This document shows positions 41,241-52,000 of a DNA stretch of 64,000 nt, piece after piece. Made by a program: the position numbers and the translations under genes. The stretch spans positions 26,503 to 90,502 of the forward strand of contig PTKH01000003.1 in assembly GCA_002937655.1 (NCBI GenBank), read 5' to 3'. The stretch comes from Alphaproteobacteria bacterium MarineAlpha9_Bin3. Lineage in GTDB: Bacteria > Pseudomonadota > Alphaproteobacteria > TMED109. The first letter of the stretch is position 1; the number at the start of each line of letters is the position of its first letter. The notes beneath the pieces are model-generated. The model was not told the DNA's origin. It did not search any database and saw only the letters and a list, made by a program, of their open reading frames with translations.

Positions 41241-42437
41241 ATGCCGCTAAAAACTATTGATAATTTAGATGTTAAAGGAAAAATTGTTTTAGTTAGGTGT
41301 GATTTTAATGTACCAATATCTGAGGATGGAGAAATTTCAGATACAAGTAGAATAGAAAGACATGCTCCAACAATAATAACTTTAGTTAATAAAGGAGCTA
41401 AAGTAGCTTTGTTATCTCATTTTGGAAGGCCAGGAGGAAAATTTGATGAAAAATTTTCTTTAGGATTCATATCAGAAAGTATCACAGAAGTGTTTAAAGC
41501 CTCAGAGGTAGTAGTAATATCTGATTGCATTGGAGATGTGGCAAAGCAAGTTCTTAATGATTTACCTAATGGAGGTATAGCACTCCTAGAGAATGTAAGG
41601 TTTTATGAAGGAGAAGAAAAAAATGATACAGATTTTAGTAAATCTTTGGCTGATATAGCTGATATCTATATTAATGATTCTTTTTCTGTGTGTCATAGAG
41701 AGCATTCTTCGGTTCATGGTATTACAAAATTTTTACCTTCTTATGCTGGTTTAGCTCTTCAACTTGAAATTGAAATGCTTGAAAAGGTTTTAGAAAAGCC
41801 CGAACCACCTATGATGGCAATTGTAGGAGGATCAAAAGTTTCTACCAAATTAAAATTATTAGGTAATTTAGTAGAAAAAATGAAATTTTTAGCTATTGGT
41901 GGAGGTATGGCAAATACATTCTTAGCTGCTCAAGGAAAAAATATTGGTTCATCTTTTTATGAGAAAAATATGATAAAAGAGGCAAAAACTATTATGAAAA
42001 AAGCTGAAACAACAGATTGTGATATTATTTTACCTATAGATGCGGTTGTTGCAGATAAATTGGAATTTGGTGTTCAGAGTTTTTCTATAGATTTAGAAAA
42101 TATAGAAAAAAGTAATATGATTTTAGATGTAGGAGAAAAAACTGTCGAATTAATATCTAATGCTATTATTAATAGTAAAACTCTTCTTTGGAATGGTCCT
42201 CTTGGTGTATTTGAAATTCAACCTTTTGATGAAAGTACATCCTCTTGTGCTTTAACTGCCGCAATGATGACTAGAGCAGGAGGTTTAATTAGTGTGGCAG
42301 GAGGAGGAGACACGGTTTCAGCATTAAATCATGCAGGAGCTTCAGGTGGTTTTTCTTATATATCTGTCGCTGGTGGAGCATTTTTAGAATGGATAGAAGG
42401 TAAAGTTTTGCCTGGAATAAAAGTTTTAAATGACTAA
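41241..42437 (+). CDS. pgk: Phosphoglycerate kinase
   Basis: Glycolytic kinase interconverting 1,3-bisphosphoglycerate and 3-phosphoglycerate. VLVRCDFNVPISEDGEI, SHFGRPGGK, LLENVRFYEGEEKND, AIVGGSKVSTKLKLL and the ATP-site VAGGGDTVSALNHAG are conserved. 398 residues, full length. Confidence 0.98.
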   Translation: MPLKTIDNLDVKGKIVLVRCDFNVPISEDGEISDTSRIERHAPTIITLVNKGAKVALLSHFGRPGGKFDEKFSLGFISESITEVFKASEVVVISDCIGDVAKQVLNDLPNGGIALLENVRFYEGEEKNDTDFSKSLADIADIYINDSFSVCHREHSSVHGITKFLPSYAGLALQLEIEMLEKVLEKPEPPMMAIVGGSKVSTKLKLLGNLVEKMKFLAIGGGMANTFLAAQGKNIGSSFYEKNMIKEAKTIMKKAETTDCDIILPIDAVVADKLEFGVQSFSIDLENIEKSNMILDVGEKTVELISNAIINSKTLLWNGPLGVFEIQPFDESTSSCALTAAMMTRAGGLISVAGGGDTVSALNHAGASGGFSYISVAGGAFLEWIEGKVLPGIKVLND

Positions 42438-42453
42438 ATAGGGAGAAAATATA

Positions 42454-43368
42454 ATGAAGATAACTAGAGTAGTTAAAAATATATTAAATAATTATGAAAG
42501 TGATAATCCTGGAACGAAGGCAAATATTGCTGGAATGTTAATGCAAGGAAAATTAGCAGGTACTGGTAAATTAGTTATCCTTCCAGTAGATCAAGGTTAT
42601 GAACATGGCCCAGCAAGGTCTTTTTCTCCAAATCCTGACGCTTACGACCCTCACTACCATTATAAACTTGCAATAGATGCAGGTTTAAATGCATATGCTG
42701 CTCCTTTAGGAATGCTAGAAGCAGGTGCTGATACATTTGCTGGGCAAATACCAACTATATTAAAGCTGAATAGCGCAAATAGTTTATCTACACTAAAAGA
42801 CCAAGCGGTACATGGGTCTATAGAAGATGCTTTAAGGTTAGGTTGCTCAGCTGTTGGTTTTACCATTTATCCTGGTTCAGAATATCAATTTGAAATGATG
42901 GAAGAGTTAAAAGAATTAGCTTTAGAAGCAAAATCTTTCGGATTAGCGGTAGTAGTTTGGTCCTATCCTAGAGGAGGAAATCTGTCTAAGGAAGGAGAGA
43001 CAGCAATGGATGTTTGCGCTTACGCTGCACATATGGCAGCTTTACTCGGTGCACATATTATTAAAGTTAAGCCACCTTCTGCACACATTGAACAAAAAGA
43101 AGCAAAAGATTCATATAAAAATGTAGATATTTCTACACTTACAAAAAGAATAGCACATGTAATGCAGTCATCTTTTAATAATAGAAGAATTGTAGTTTTT
43201 TCAGGAAACGCATTTACTGACATGCAAGGATTGTTAAATGATATAAGAGAAATTAGAGACGGCGGAGGTAATGGTTCTATTATTGGACGAAATACTTTCC
43301 AAAGACCTAGAGAAGAGGCACTTTCTATGTTGAATCAAGTAATAAATATATATAAGGAAAAAATTTAA
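42454..43368 (+). CDS. Class I fructose-bisphosphate aldolase (DhnA/FbaB type)
   Basis: Schiff-base aldolase of the DhnA group rather than the zinc class II enzyme. VILPVDQGYEHGPARSFSPN, GCSAVGFTIYPGSEYQFE, VVVWSYPRGGNLSKEG and the lysine segment AHIIKVKPPSAHIE are recognisable; 304 residues. It follows pgk by 16 nt, placing all lower-trunk triose enzymes in one operon. Confidence 0.92.
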   Translation: MKITRVVKNILNNYESDNPGTKANIAGMLMQGKLAGTGKLVILPVDQGYEHGPARSFSPNPDAYDPHYHYKLAIDAGLNAYAAPLGMLEAGADTFAGQIPTILKLNSANSLSTLKDQAVHGSIEDALRLGCSAVGFTIYPGSEYQFEMMEELKELALEAKSFGLAVVVWSYPRGGNLSKEGETAMDVCAYAAHMAALLGAHIIKVKPPSAHIEQKEAKDSYKNVDISTLTKRIAHVMQSSFNNRRIVVFSGNAFTDMQGLLNDIREIRDGGGNGSIIGRNTFQRPREEALSMLNQVINIYKEKI

Positions 43369-43377
43369 AAGTTTATA

Positions 43378-44007
43378 ATGAAAGATAAATCATTAACAAA
43401 GTTATATTTAATATCTCCTGCAAATATAAATATTAATGAATTTACAGAAGATTTAGAAAAAGTCCTAAAAATAGGTTTAGTCTCGTGTTTTCAATTAAGA
43501 TTAAAAAATATTGAAGATGACTTAATAGTTTCTGCCTCAAATAAGATTATTCCAGTATGTAAAAAGTATAATGTACCATTTATATTAAATGATAGAATAG
43601 ATTTAGCTCATAAAGTCGGAGCTGACGGCGTGCATTTGGGAGAAGATGATGGAAATATTGTTGAAGCTAGAAAATTATTAGGGCCAAAAGCCATAATAGG
43701 TGCATCTTGCTATAATTCAAAGCATCTAGCTATGGAAGCAGCAGAGTCTGGTGCAAACTATGTAGCTTTTGGAGCATTTTTCGATACTAAAACAAAAAAC
43801 CCAAAGTCAAAAGCTGAGATAGATACCATAAAAGATTGGATATATATCAGTAATATTCCATGTGTCGCTATAGGTGGTATTAATTCTTCTAATTGTATAG
43901 ACTTAGTTAGAGAAGGCGTTGACTTTTTAGCTGTGATAGGCTCTATATGGAATAATGAAGATCCGCCAGAAGTATCTATTAAACACTTTGAAAATATTTT
44001 AATTTAA
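43378..44007 (+). CDS. thiE: Thiamine-phosphate synthase
   Basis: TIM-barrel enzyme joining HMP-PP and HET-P to thiamine phosphate. PFILNDRIDLAHKVGADGVH, LGEDD, GASCYNSKHLAMEAAESGANYVAFG and PCVAIGGINSSN match ThiE. 209 residues. It is the last gene of the glycolytic operon, 9 nt after the aldolase; transketolase in the same operon needs thiamine diphosphate. A ThiE-like paralogue of other function cannot be excluded. A weak 5-bp hairpin with T-run follows (44023-44053). Confidence 0.88.
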   Translation: MKDKSLTKLYLISPANININEFTEDLEKVLKIGLVSCFQLRLKNIEDDLIVSASNKIIPVCKKYNVPFILNDRIDLAHKVGADGVHLGEDDGNIVEARKLLGPKAIIGASCYNSKHLAMEAAESGANYVAFGAFFDTKTKNPKSKAEIDTIKDWIYISNIPCVAIGGINSSNCIDLVREGVDFLAVIGSIWNNEDPPEVSIKHFENILI

Positions 44008-44098
44008 ATTTATATATATTTTATAGGAAAAAATTATTATAAACCTATTTTTAATATTAAATTAAAACTAGTAAATAAATTTTAGGAGTTATTTCCAT

Positions 44099-44665
44099 AT
44101 GAAAATTAATGGTAATGCAATTAAGCCAGGTAACATTATAGAACATCAAAATTCACAATGGAGAGCAATAAAGTGTATGGCAGTGAAACCTGGAAAAGGT
44201 GGAGCTTTTAATCAAGTAGAATTAAAGAACTTAAAGACAGGATCAAAATTAAATGAACGATTCAGGGCAAACGAAGTTGTTGAAAAGTTAAGTATTGATA
44301 CTAGGCCATATCAGTATTTATTTAGTAGCGATGAAATGCTAACTTTTATGGACTCAGAAACTTTCGAACAAATTGAGTTATCTATTTCTTTGATAGGAGA
44401 ACAAAAAGCATTTTTAAAAGATGGCATGGAAGTTATATTAGAAATAGTAGATGGACAGCCAATAGGAATAGATCTTCCTGAACAAGTAGTTCATGAAGTT
44501 ATTGAAACTGAGTCCGTAGTAAAAGGTCAAACTGCGTCTTCTTCTTATAAGCCTGCAATTCTAGATAATAATTTACGTATAATGGTGCCTCCCCATATTA
44601 CAGTTGGTACAAGAGTGATGGTTGCAACTATAGACTGTAGCTATGTAGGAAAAGAAAAAGCTTAA
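44099..44665 (+). CDS. efp: Translation elongation factor P
   Basis: Relieves ribosome stalling at polyproline stretches. The 188-residue protein has the three-domain family pattern; the loop VKPGKGGAF places a lysine (Lys33) at the position that EpmA/EpmB-type enzymes modify. ERFRANEVVEKL and C-terminal TRVMVATIDCSYVGKEKA fit. AGGAG precedes the ATG, with its own 91-nt upstream gap. Confidence 0.96.
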   Translation: MKINGNAIKPGNIIEHQNSQWRAIKCMAVKPGKGGAFNQVELKNLKTGSKLNERFRANEVVEKLSIDTRPYQYLFSSDEMLTFMDSETFEQIELSISLIGEQKAFLKDGMEVILEIVDGQPIGIDLPEQVVHEVIETESVVKGQTASSSYKPAILDNNLRIMVPPHITVGTRVMVATIDCSYVGKEKA

Positions 44666-44681
44666 ATTTATTGGAAATTTT

Positions 44682-45473
44682 ATGATTAGATATTCTGCGA
44701 ATATTAATGTAATGATGTCGGCCGCTAGAAAAGCGTCTAAATCAATACTCAGAGATTTTGGAGAGTTAGAAAAGCTGCAAGTTTCTATTAAAGGGCAAAA
44801 TGATTTTGTAACGATGGCAGATATTAAAGCGCAAGAAATAATTCACTATGAACTTGCTAGAGCTAGGGAAGATCATGGATTTTTAATGGAAGAAGGTAAA
44901 AACAAAAATAATATTGATGAAAATGAATTTACTTGGATTATTGACCCTATTGATGGGACTCTGAATTTTATGAATGGTATACCTTATTTTGCAATTTCTA
45001 TAGCATTACATCAGAAAGATAAGCTAATTGCTGGAATAGTTTATGACCCCGTACATAATGATTTTTATTGGGCTGAAGAAGGAGTAGGAGCATATTTAAA
45101 CGATCAAAGATTGAGAGTGAAAAGCAAAAGTAGTCTAGATAAATCTATAATTGCAATGGGAATACCTTTTTTAGGAAGAGGCAATCATAAGCAACATATA
45201 AAGAGTCAAGAAATAGTTATGTCTAGAGTAGCAGGATTAAGAAGATTTGGAGCTGCATCTTTGGATTTGGCTTATGTAGCTGCTGGAAAAGTTGACGGCT
45301 TTTGGGAATATGGTCTAAGCCCTTGGGACGTCGCTGCCGGTATAATATTAGTTAGGGAAGCAGGCGGTATAGCTTCAGGAATTGATGATAAAGAAAACCC
45401 ATTACTTACTGGAAATATAGTAGCAGGTAATATTAATATAGTTAAAGAATTGAAATTAATATTAAATTCATAA
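44682..45473 (+). CDS. suhB: Inositol monophosphatase family protein (SuhB)
   Basis: Mg-dependent sugar/inositol phosphatase; SuhB also acts in rRNA antitermination in E. coli. Metal motif WIIDPIDGTLNFMNGIPYFA and the second motif YGLSPWDVAAGIILVREAGG are intact; 263 residues. It follows efp by 16 nt, the common alphaproteobacterial order. Phosphatase function is firm, the physiological role is not. Confidence 0.92.
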   Translation: MIRYSANINVMMSAARKASKSILRDFGELEKLQVSIKGQNDFVTMADIKAQEIIHYELARAREDHGFLMEEGKNKNNIDENEFTWIIDPIDGTLNFMNGIPYFAISIALHQKDKLIAGIVYDPVHNDFYWAEEGVGAYLNDQRLRVKSKSSLDKSIIAMGIPFLGRGNHKQHIKSQEIVMSRVAGLRRFGAASLDLAYVAAGKVDGFWEYGLSPWDVAAGIILVREAGGIASGIDDKENPLLTGNIVAGNINIVKELKLILNS

Positions 45474-45562
45474 ACCATAGTATTATCAAAAAGTTGTAAT
45501 AATTGCTTAATTAACTTATTTTAATTTTATGAAAGTGATTACTAAATACAACTGGAATAAAA

Positions 45563-46717
45563 ATGAATAGTCCTAGTAGATTTATTCAAAGAATGATAGT
45601 TTTTATTATTCTAAACTTAGTATTAGGTTTTTTTCTAATAAGTTCTCTCTTAGACGCATTTATGACTAATGTAATTATAAATGGACTTATTTTTTCAGTT
45701 TTGGCTTTTGGAATAATAGTTATTTTTAGACAGGTATATACTTTAATTCCAGAAATTGAATGGATAGAAGGGTATAAAAGAAATAAGTCAAAAGATTTAA
45801 CTGGTAATATTAAAACTAAAAAATTAATCTTATTAGCACCTATGGCAAGTATGTTAATTGAGCATAAAGGTAGATTTACTATATCTTCATTAGCAATGAG
45901 GTCGCTGTTAGATAGTTTAAATTTAAGATTAGATGAAACAAGAGAGATTTCTAAATATTTAATAGGTTTATTAGTATTTCTTGGTTTGTTAGGTACTTTT
46001 TGGGGATTGTTAAGTACTATAGATTCGGTTGGAACAGTGATTAACTCATTAGGGTTGGCTGGTGAAGATAGTGCCTCTATGTTCCTAAAATTAAAAGAAG
46101 GTTTGAAACAACCTTTAAATGGAATGGGAACTGCCTTTTCATCCTCTTTATTTGGTTTATCAGGGTCTTTAATACTTGGTTTTTTAGATATACAGGCTTC
46201 TCAAGCGCAAAACCAATTTTATAATGATGTAGAAGAATGGTTATCTTCTATGAGCTTGATATCTGTAAACTCAAGTAAAAGTAAAGATGCTAAAAAAATT
46301 CAAGAAGATGGTGTCCCTGTTTATGTGCAAGCCTTATTAGAACAAACTGCAGAAAGTATTGATTCTCTTCAAAGAACATTAGGTCGTGGTGAAGATGAAA
46401 GAAAGCATTTGGCAGATAATTTTGCAAACTTAGCTGAAAATATGTCTGCAGTTGCGGATCAGATAAAAGCCAACCAAAGAAATTTTGATAAAAATAATAA
46501 ATCTATAGATATATCACCGATGGTGCAATATCTCAGGGATAATCCTAATGGCTTAGATGAGCCTACAAAAGAACATATAAGAAGTATGGATATATCAATT
46601 AAAAGATTGGTGGAAGAAAATAATCAAGCTAATAAACAACTTGTATCTGAGTTGAGGTTAGAAATTAAATTATTAGCGAAAACTATATCTGCTGTCGTTG
46701 AAAAAAATAAAAAATAA
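45563..46717 (+). CDS. MotA/TolQ/ExbB-like inner membrane protein
   Basis: A 384-residue membrane protein with helices at ~10-30, ~35-56, ~135-157 and ~190-210. The segments LLVFLGLLGTFWGLLSTID and GMGTAFSSSLFGLSGSLILG are the two channel-lining helices of the MotA/TolQ/ExbB family. A C-terminal cytoplasmic coiled-coil tail (~270-384) exceeds that of TolQ. It is paired with the next gene, a MotB/OmpA-like protein, 18 nt away. Such pairs next to efp-suhB are seen in other Alphaproteobacteria. No flagellar genes are near, and TolQ itself is at 31.9-32.6 kb, so this is a separate motor of unknown role. Confidence 0.8.
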   Translation: MNSPSRFIQRMIVFIILNLVLGFFLISSLLDAFMTNVIINGLIFSVLAFGIIVIFRQVYTLIPEIEWIEGYKRNKSKDLTGNIKTKKLILLAPMASMLIEHKGRFTISSLAMRSLLDSLNLRLDETREISKYLIGLLVFLGLLGTFWGLLSTIDSVGTVINSLGLAGEDSASMFLKLKEGLKQPLNGMGTAFSSSLFGLSGSLILGFLDIQASQAQNQFYNDVEEWLSSMSLISVNSSKSKDAKKIQEDGVPVYVQALLEQTAESIDSLQRTLGRGEDERKHLADNFANLAENMSAVADQIKANQRNFDKNNKSIDISPMVQYLRDNPNGLDEPTKEHIRSMDISIKRLVEENNQANKQLVSELRLEIKLLAKTISAVVEKNKK

Positions 46718-46735
46718 TTACTAGGAGTTGAAATA

Positions 46736-47875
46736 TTGATTAGGTCAAGAAGTAGAACTAGGCGTTCAGCTGATATATGGCCAGGTTTTGTTGATGCGAT
46801 ATCAACATTATTATTAGTTTTAATATTTTTATTAACTATTTTTATATCATCTGAATTTCTTTTATCAAAATTATTATCAAATAAGGATGATGCTTTAGAA
46901 GGATTAAATATACAAATTAATCAGCTTTCAGAATTATTATCTTTAGAAAAAAAAGAAAATAGAAATTTAGCAAATACAATTTCAAGACTTAATGAGAAAT
47001 TAAATAATTCTGGATTAGCAAGTGATTTATTAAGTATGGAATTTTCAGACTTAAAAAATAAGAATATGGAGCTTAATAGATTAATAAATTCTCTAAAGGA
47101 GAGTAATAGTGTTATTAAAAAAGATAATATAAAATTAGAAACACAGAATGATACATTAGAAACTGAACTTAAAGAGCTTATAATTACCTTAAGAGCTACC
47201 TCAGTAAAATTGCAGACTGCAGAAGAGGAGATAAAATTATCTGAGGCTGCTAAAAACCAAGTTGATTTATTAAATATGCAAATTGTTGAATTAAGAGATC
47301 AACTTAATATCATTCAAAACTTATTAGATATTAATTCAGAGGAAATTAAAAATAAAGATTTACAAATAATAGAATTAGGAAAAAAGCTTAATACAGCACT
47401 AGCAGTTAAAGTAGGAGAGTTAAATCAGTATAAGTCTGAATTTTTTGGAAGGTTAAGAGCTATCCTAGGAAATAGAGAGGATATTTTAATTGTAGGAGAT
47501 AGATTTATATTTCAATCTGAAGTTTTATTTGAGTCAGGTTCAGCAGAAGTTGGTGCGGAAGGTTTAATACAATTGAGAAATTTATCTAGAATACTGTTAG
47601 ATATTACAAAAGACATACCTAAGGATATTCCTTGGGTACTACAAATTCAAGGACATACTGACCAAAACCCGATAAATACGCCGCTGTACCCCTCTAATTG
47701 GGAGTTAAGTGCAGCAAGAGCTATATCTGTTGGAAGAGTACTAATAAATTCTGGCGTGAATTCTGATAAAATATCAGTTGCAGGTTTTGCTGAATTTCAG
47801 CCTTTGGAATTAGGCTCTGACTCAGCTTCACTTAGAAAAAATAGAAGAATTGAAATAAAATTAACTCAGCCTTAA
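46736..47875 (+). CDS. MotB/OmpA-like peptidoglycan-binding motor protein
   Basis: Partner of the MotA-like protein. The single N-terminal helix WPGFVDAISTLLLVLIFLLT carries Asp20 at the position of the MotB/TolR ion-binding aspartate. A long periplasmic coiled coil follows (~45-225), then a C-terminal OmpA/MotB domain (~255-378: FQSEVLFESGSAEVG, IQGHTDQNPINT, WELSAARAISVGRVL, RKNRRIEIKL) for anchoring to peptidoglycan. The start is TTG 46736 with TAGGAG upstream. The 3' end overlaps the convergent oxidase gene by 4 nt. Confidence 0.82.
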   Translation: MIRSRSRTRRSADIWPGFVDAISTLLLVLIFLLTIFISSEFLLSKLLSNKDDALEGLNIQINQLSELLSLEKKENRNLANTISRLNEKLNNSGLASDLLSMEFSDLKNKNMELNRLINSLKESNSVIKKDNIKLETQNDTLETELKELIITLRATSVKLQTAEEEIKLSEAAKNQVDLLNMQIVELRDQLNIIQNLLDINSEEIKNKDLQIIELGKKLNTALAVKVGELNQYKSEFFGRLRAILGNREDILIVGDRFIFQSEVLFESGSAEVGAEGLIQLRNLSRILLDITKDIPKDIPWVLQIQGHTDQNPINTPLYPSNWELSAARAISVGRVLINSGVNSDKISVAGFAEFQPLELGSDSASLRKNRRIEIKLTQP

Positions 47876-49002
47876 TTTATTATTTTTCTTTTTGGACTTA
47901 ATGTTTCAGGAGTTATTAAATTATTACTTAAGTAGTCTGGCCATTTTATTCCAGTAATTAGACACTCTATTATTTTAGAAATTCCAGGAGAAGTTTGGAT
48001 CCCATAACCTCCTTGACCAGCTAACCAAAAGAAACCGGACATATTAGAGTCTTCTCCTACAACTGGTGTTCTATCAGGAAAAAATGATCTTAAACCAGCC
48101 CATTTGTGATCTATATTTTTTATTTTAAAGTTAGTAGCATTTTCTATTCTATCTATTGTGATGGCTATATCTATTTCTTCTGGCTGTGAGTCGCATGGAG
48201 GACTATCTGTTTCATCTGCTGGTGATGCTAAAATTTTTCCAGCTTCAGCTTTGAAATAGAAATTATCTTCTATATCGATGACTACAGGCCATTTTGCTGT
48301 ATTTAAATTTGATGAATCTTCAAATATTATCACTGTTCTTCTCTTCGGAGATAGGTTTAGTGGTTTAATATTTGCTAGAATTGCAATCTCATCACACCAT
48401 GCACCTGCTGCATTTATTATTATTGGTGCTTTAAATTCATTATTACGTGTTTTTACAAACCATATATTATTATTTTTTGAAATATTAATAACTTCCGAAT
48501 TAAATAATATTTCCCCATTATTATTTTTAAGTCCTCGGGCAAATCCCTGATGTATTAAGTCAACATCCATCACTTTTGAGTCCGGTTCATGTAATGCTCG
48601 ATCTATATAATTTTCTTTTATGGCTGGAACCATATTTTGCACTTCTTTTTTATCTATTTCAAAGACATTTGCAGATACAGATTTGGCATAATCTAGTTCT
48701 TTGTCTATATATTTTGATTGATTTTTATTAGCTATAAAAAGAGATCCTCCGTACTGAGTCATTAACTGACCATTCTTAAAACATGAAGGAGGGTTTTCTA
48801 AAAAATATCTACTTGCTTTAGTGATTGATCGTATTATCTTATTGCCATAATTTTCTGTGAAAAAAGCTGCAGACCTTCCTGTAGTATGATAGCCAAGTAA
48901 GGATTCTTTTTCTAAAACAATAACTTTGCCATGCTTAGAAAGTCTATATGCGGCTGACATTCCAGCCATACCAGAACCAATAATTAAAAAATCTGCTTGC
49001 AC
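47872..49002 (-). CDS. FAD-dependent D-arginine dehydrogenase-like oxidoreductase
   Basis: DAO-superfamily flavoprotein, 376 residues. The N-terminal FAD motif is LIIGSGMAGMSAAYRLSKHG. The segments LLGYHTTGRSAAFF, INAAGAWCDEIAILANIKPL, NLSPKRRT, WAGLRSFFPDRTPVVG and GQGGYGIQTSPG closely follow Pseudomonas D-arginine dehydrogenase, including the active-site His in GYHTTG. Likely reaction: oxidative deamination of D-amino acids (basic or broad) to 2-oxo acids, electrons passing to a quinone or similar acceptor. It is 3 nt downstream of the RND permease gene. Substrate is an inference. Confidence 0.83.
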   Translation of the reverse strand: MQADFLIIGSGMAGMSAAYRLSKHGKVIVLEKESLLGYHTTGRSAAFFTENYGNKIIRSITKASRYFLENPPSCFKNGQLMTQYGGSLFIANKNQSKYIDKELDYAKSVSANVFEIDKKEVQNMVPAIKENYIDRALHEPDSKVMDVDLIHQGFARGLKNNNGEILFNSEVINISKNNNIWFVKTRNNEFKAPIIINAAGAWCDEIAILANIKPLNLSPKRRTVIIFEDSSNLNTAKWPVVIDIEDNFYFKAEAGKILASPADETDSPPCDSQPEEIDIAITIDRIENATNFKIKNIDHKWAGLRSFFPDRTPVVGEDSNMSGFFWLAGQGGYGIQTSPGISKIIECLITGIKWPDYLSNNLITPETLSPKRKIIN

Positions 49003-49005
49003 AAA

Positions 49006-52000
49006 TTACTCCGCTATTTGAAGTTTATTTTTATTATACTCATCTTCTAAACTTCTAAGTTTATCTGCTATATGGCTAGACGGTTTCGTAAACCTTGCCA
49101 AAAGATCATATAGGGCAGGAACTATAAATAAACTTAAAATAGTTGAAAAAGTAACTCCTCCTACTATTACCCAACCAATAGAGGCTCTACTTTCAGCTCC
49201 TGCACCTGTAGCTAAGGCTAAAGGCATTGCACCAAAAACTGTTGCAATAGTAGTCATTAATATTGGTCTTAGTCTTGCAGCAGCGGATTCTTTTACAGCA
49301 TCTCTAATAGATCTACCTTGTTCCCTTAATTGATTAGCAAATTCTACTATCAATATTGCATTTTTAGCTACTAGTCCAATTAACATAACTAAACCAATTT
49401 GACTATAAACATTTAGGGTAATTCCAGTAAAATATAGTGTAGCAAGAGCACCTGTAATTGCTAATGGTACAGATAGCATGATAATAATGGGGTGTATAAA
49501 GCTCTCAAACTGGGCAGCTAATACTAAAAATACTACTAATAATGCTAATCCAAAGGTAATCATTAGTGAAGATGATGAGTCTCTAAATTCTCTGGATTGA
49601 CCTGCATAAGAAACCCTTGCCTCAGGAGGTAAATTTGTGAGTGCCAAGTTATCTAAATAATCTAGAGCTTCCCCTAAACTATAGCCTGGTGCAAGCGATG
49701 CAGAAATTGTCACAGAACGCATTCTATCAAACCTATTAAGTTCTTTAGGAGCAGCAGTTTCATTAGTAGTTATTAAGTTATTTAAAGGAATGAGATTATT
49801 TTTAGAATTTCTTATATATATATTTTCTAAATCATTTGGTGTCTCTCTATCTTTGTTTCTTGCTTGAAGAACAACATTATATTGAACTCCTCTATCATTA
49901 AGCGTGGTAACAAAACGTGATCCTAGCATTGTTTCTAAAGTTCTTCCTATATCAGCAATTGATACTTCCATTGTTGCTGCTCTGTCTCTATTTATATCAA
50001 CTTTTAATTCAGGCTTTGTTTCTTTATAATCTGCGTCAATACTTAATAATTTAGGATTCTCTTCTTTTGCCTTATTAATAATAATTTTACTCCAGTCTTT
50101 CAGGGTGTCATAACTTGGACCCCCTAATACAAATTGAACTGGAGATTTTCTGCCTGGCTGATTTAAACTGGGTGGATTAATTGCAAATACATTTGCGCCT
50201 GGCACTCCTAGTAATTTAGGAAAAAATTCTTTTACTATTTCTTGCTGACTTCTTATTCTTTCTTGCCAAGGTTTTAAGACAACAAATGCAATAGCAAAGT
50301 TTACTGGACTTGGTCTACTTAATCCGGGCGCAAGTACTCCAAATAATGTATCTATTTCTTTAGATCCTTCAGGACCAATTGATGCGAGTTTATCTTCAAC
50401 TTCTAAAAGATAGTCTCTAGTATAATTTAAAGTTGCACCCTCTGGAGCCATTAGAACTACTAAAAATACACCCCTATCTTCTGTGGGCGCAAATTCTTTA
50501 GGAACCTCTTTATATAAATTGTAAGCGGTTGCAGAGAAAGCAATACCAATAGCTAATATAATGATTGGGAAAGATAATGTTTTACTTAGTGTCCATTCAT
50601 AGCTCCTATTTAGTAATAAAAATATTTTTTCACTACTTCTATAGAGTAAATTACTTGATTGTTTTTGTTTTAATATTTTTGAGCACATCATAGGGGTTAA
50701 TGTTAAAGCTACAAAACTTGAGAATAAAACAGCACCAGCTATAGAAATTCCAAACTCACTAAATAATCTACCAGTATTTCCTCCCATCATAGATATTGGA
50801 ACAAAAACAGCAATTAAAGACATAGTAGTAGCGATAACGGCAAAACCAATTTGTCTAGATCCTCTAAGTGAAGCTAGAAGAACAGGCTCTTTATTTTCAA
50901 TTCTTCTATGAATATTCTCTAACACTACAATTGCATCGTCAACTACTAAACCTACAGCTAAAACATAAGCTAGAAGAGTTAATACGTTAATTGAAAACCC
51001 AAACATATTTAAAATAATGAATGAAGAAATGAGTGAAACAGGAATAGCAATTGCTGGAATTAGTGTTGCCCAAAATGATCTTAAGAATATAAAAATAACC
51101 GCAATAACTAATCCCATAGCTATTGCCAGTGCTTTAAAAACTTCTTTAATTGAGGCGTCAACAAATCTAGATCTATCATAGGCTACAAAAAGTTCAACTT
51201 GTTCTGGAAGACTTGCTTCTATCTCAGCTAATTTAGACCTAATACCATTTGCTATTTCTAATTCATTAGCTTTAGATTGTTTAATTACCCCTAAACCAAT
51301 AGCGGGTTCTCCATTTGCTCTTACTTCATATCTTTCTTCTTCTGTTCCTAGATTAATTTCCGCTACATCACTTAATCTGATTAAATAATCAGATTTTTGC
51401 ATCACAACAATATTTCTAAATTGCTCTTCAGTTACTAAGCCAGAATCTGTCCTAACTGCAAATTCCCGTCTGTTGGACTCTACTCTGCCTGAAGGAAGTT
51501 CCAGGTTTTGTTTTAATAAAGCATTTTCTATATCATTTACGGTTATACCGTATGCCGCCATAGAACGTCTATTTAGCCAAATTCTCATAGCTGGTTTTCT
51601 TTCACCACCGATCATGACTTTGGCTACACCAGGGACAACTGAAAAAGTATCAACTAAATACCTATCAGCGTAATCACTTAATTGTATGGCATTCCATTCT
51701 TTACTTCTCATTCCTATCCAAATGAAAGGGCTTGCATCAGCCTCAGTTTTTAATACTACTGGCGATTCTGCATCTAAAGGAAGATTACCAATACTTCCAG
51801 ATACTTTATCACGTACATCACTCGCAGCAGCATCAACATCTCTAGTTACTACAAACTCAATTGTTACTTCTGATCTTTCTTCTCTGCTTTTAGATGTAAT
51901 TTGTTTTACGCCTTCAATTCCACTAACAGATTCTTCAATAATTTGAGTTACCTGACTTTCAATTATAGTTGCAGGAGCACCTTTATAAAGAGTTATTACA

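Noticed and set aside
44023..44053. Terminator after thiE (ATAGG/CCTAT hairpin with T-run)
   Set aside because: The stem has only five pairs with a 16-nt loop in very AT-rich DNA; too weak to list as a feature.
21838..44098. TPP riboswitch controlling thiD or thiE
   Set aside because: Both genes are internal to operons, and the short upstream gaps contain nothing like the conserved CTGAGA and ACCTGA elements.
45563..47875. Zorya-type antiphage system
   Set aside because: The pair resembles ZorA/ZorB in architecture, but no ZorC, ZorD or ZorE gene follows and the neighbours are housekeeping genes, so a defence role has no support.
47872..49002. Glycine oxidase (ThiO) supporting the thiamine genes
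   Set aside because: The active-site wording (GYHTTGRSAA, LSPKRRT) follows D-arginine dehydrogenase, and the gene is not linked to thiamine synthesis genes.
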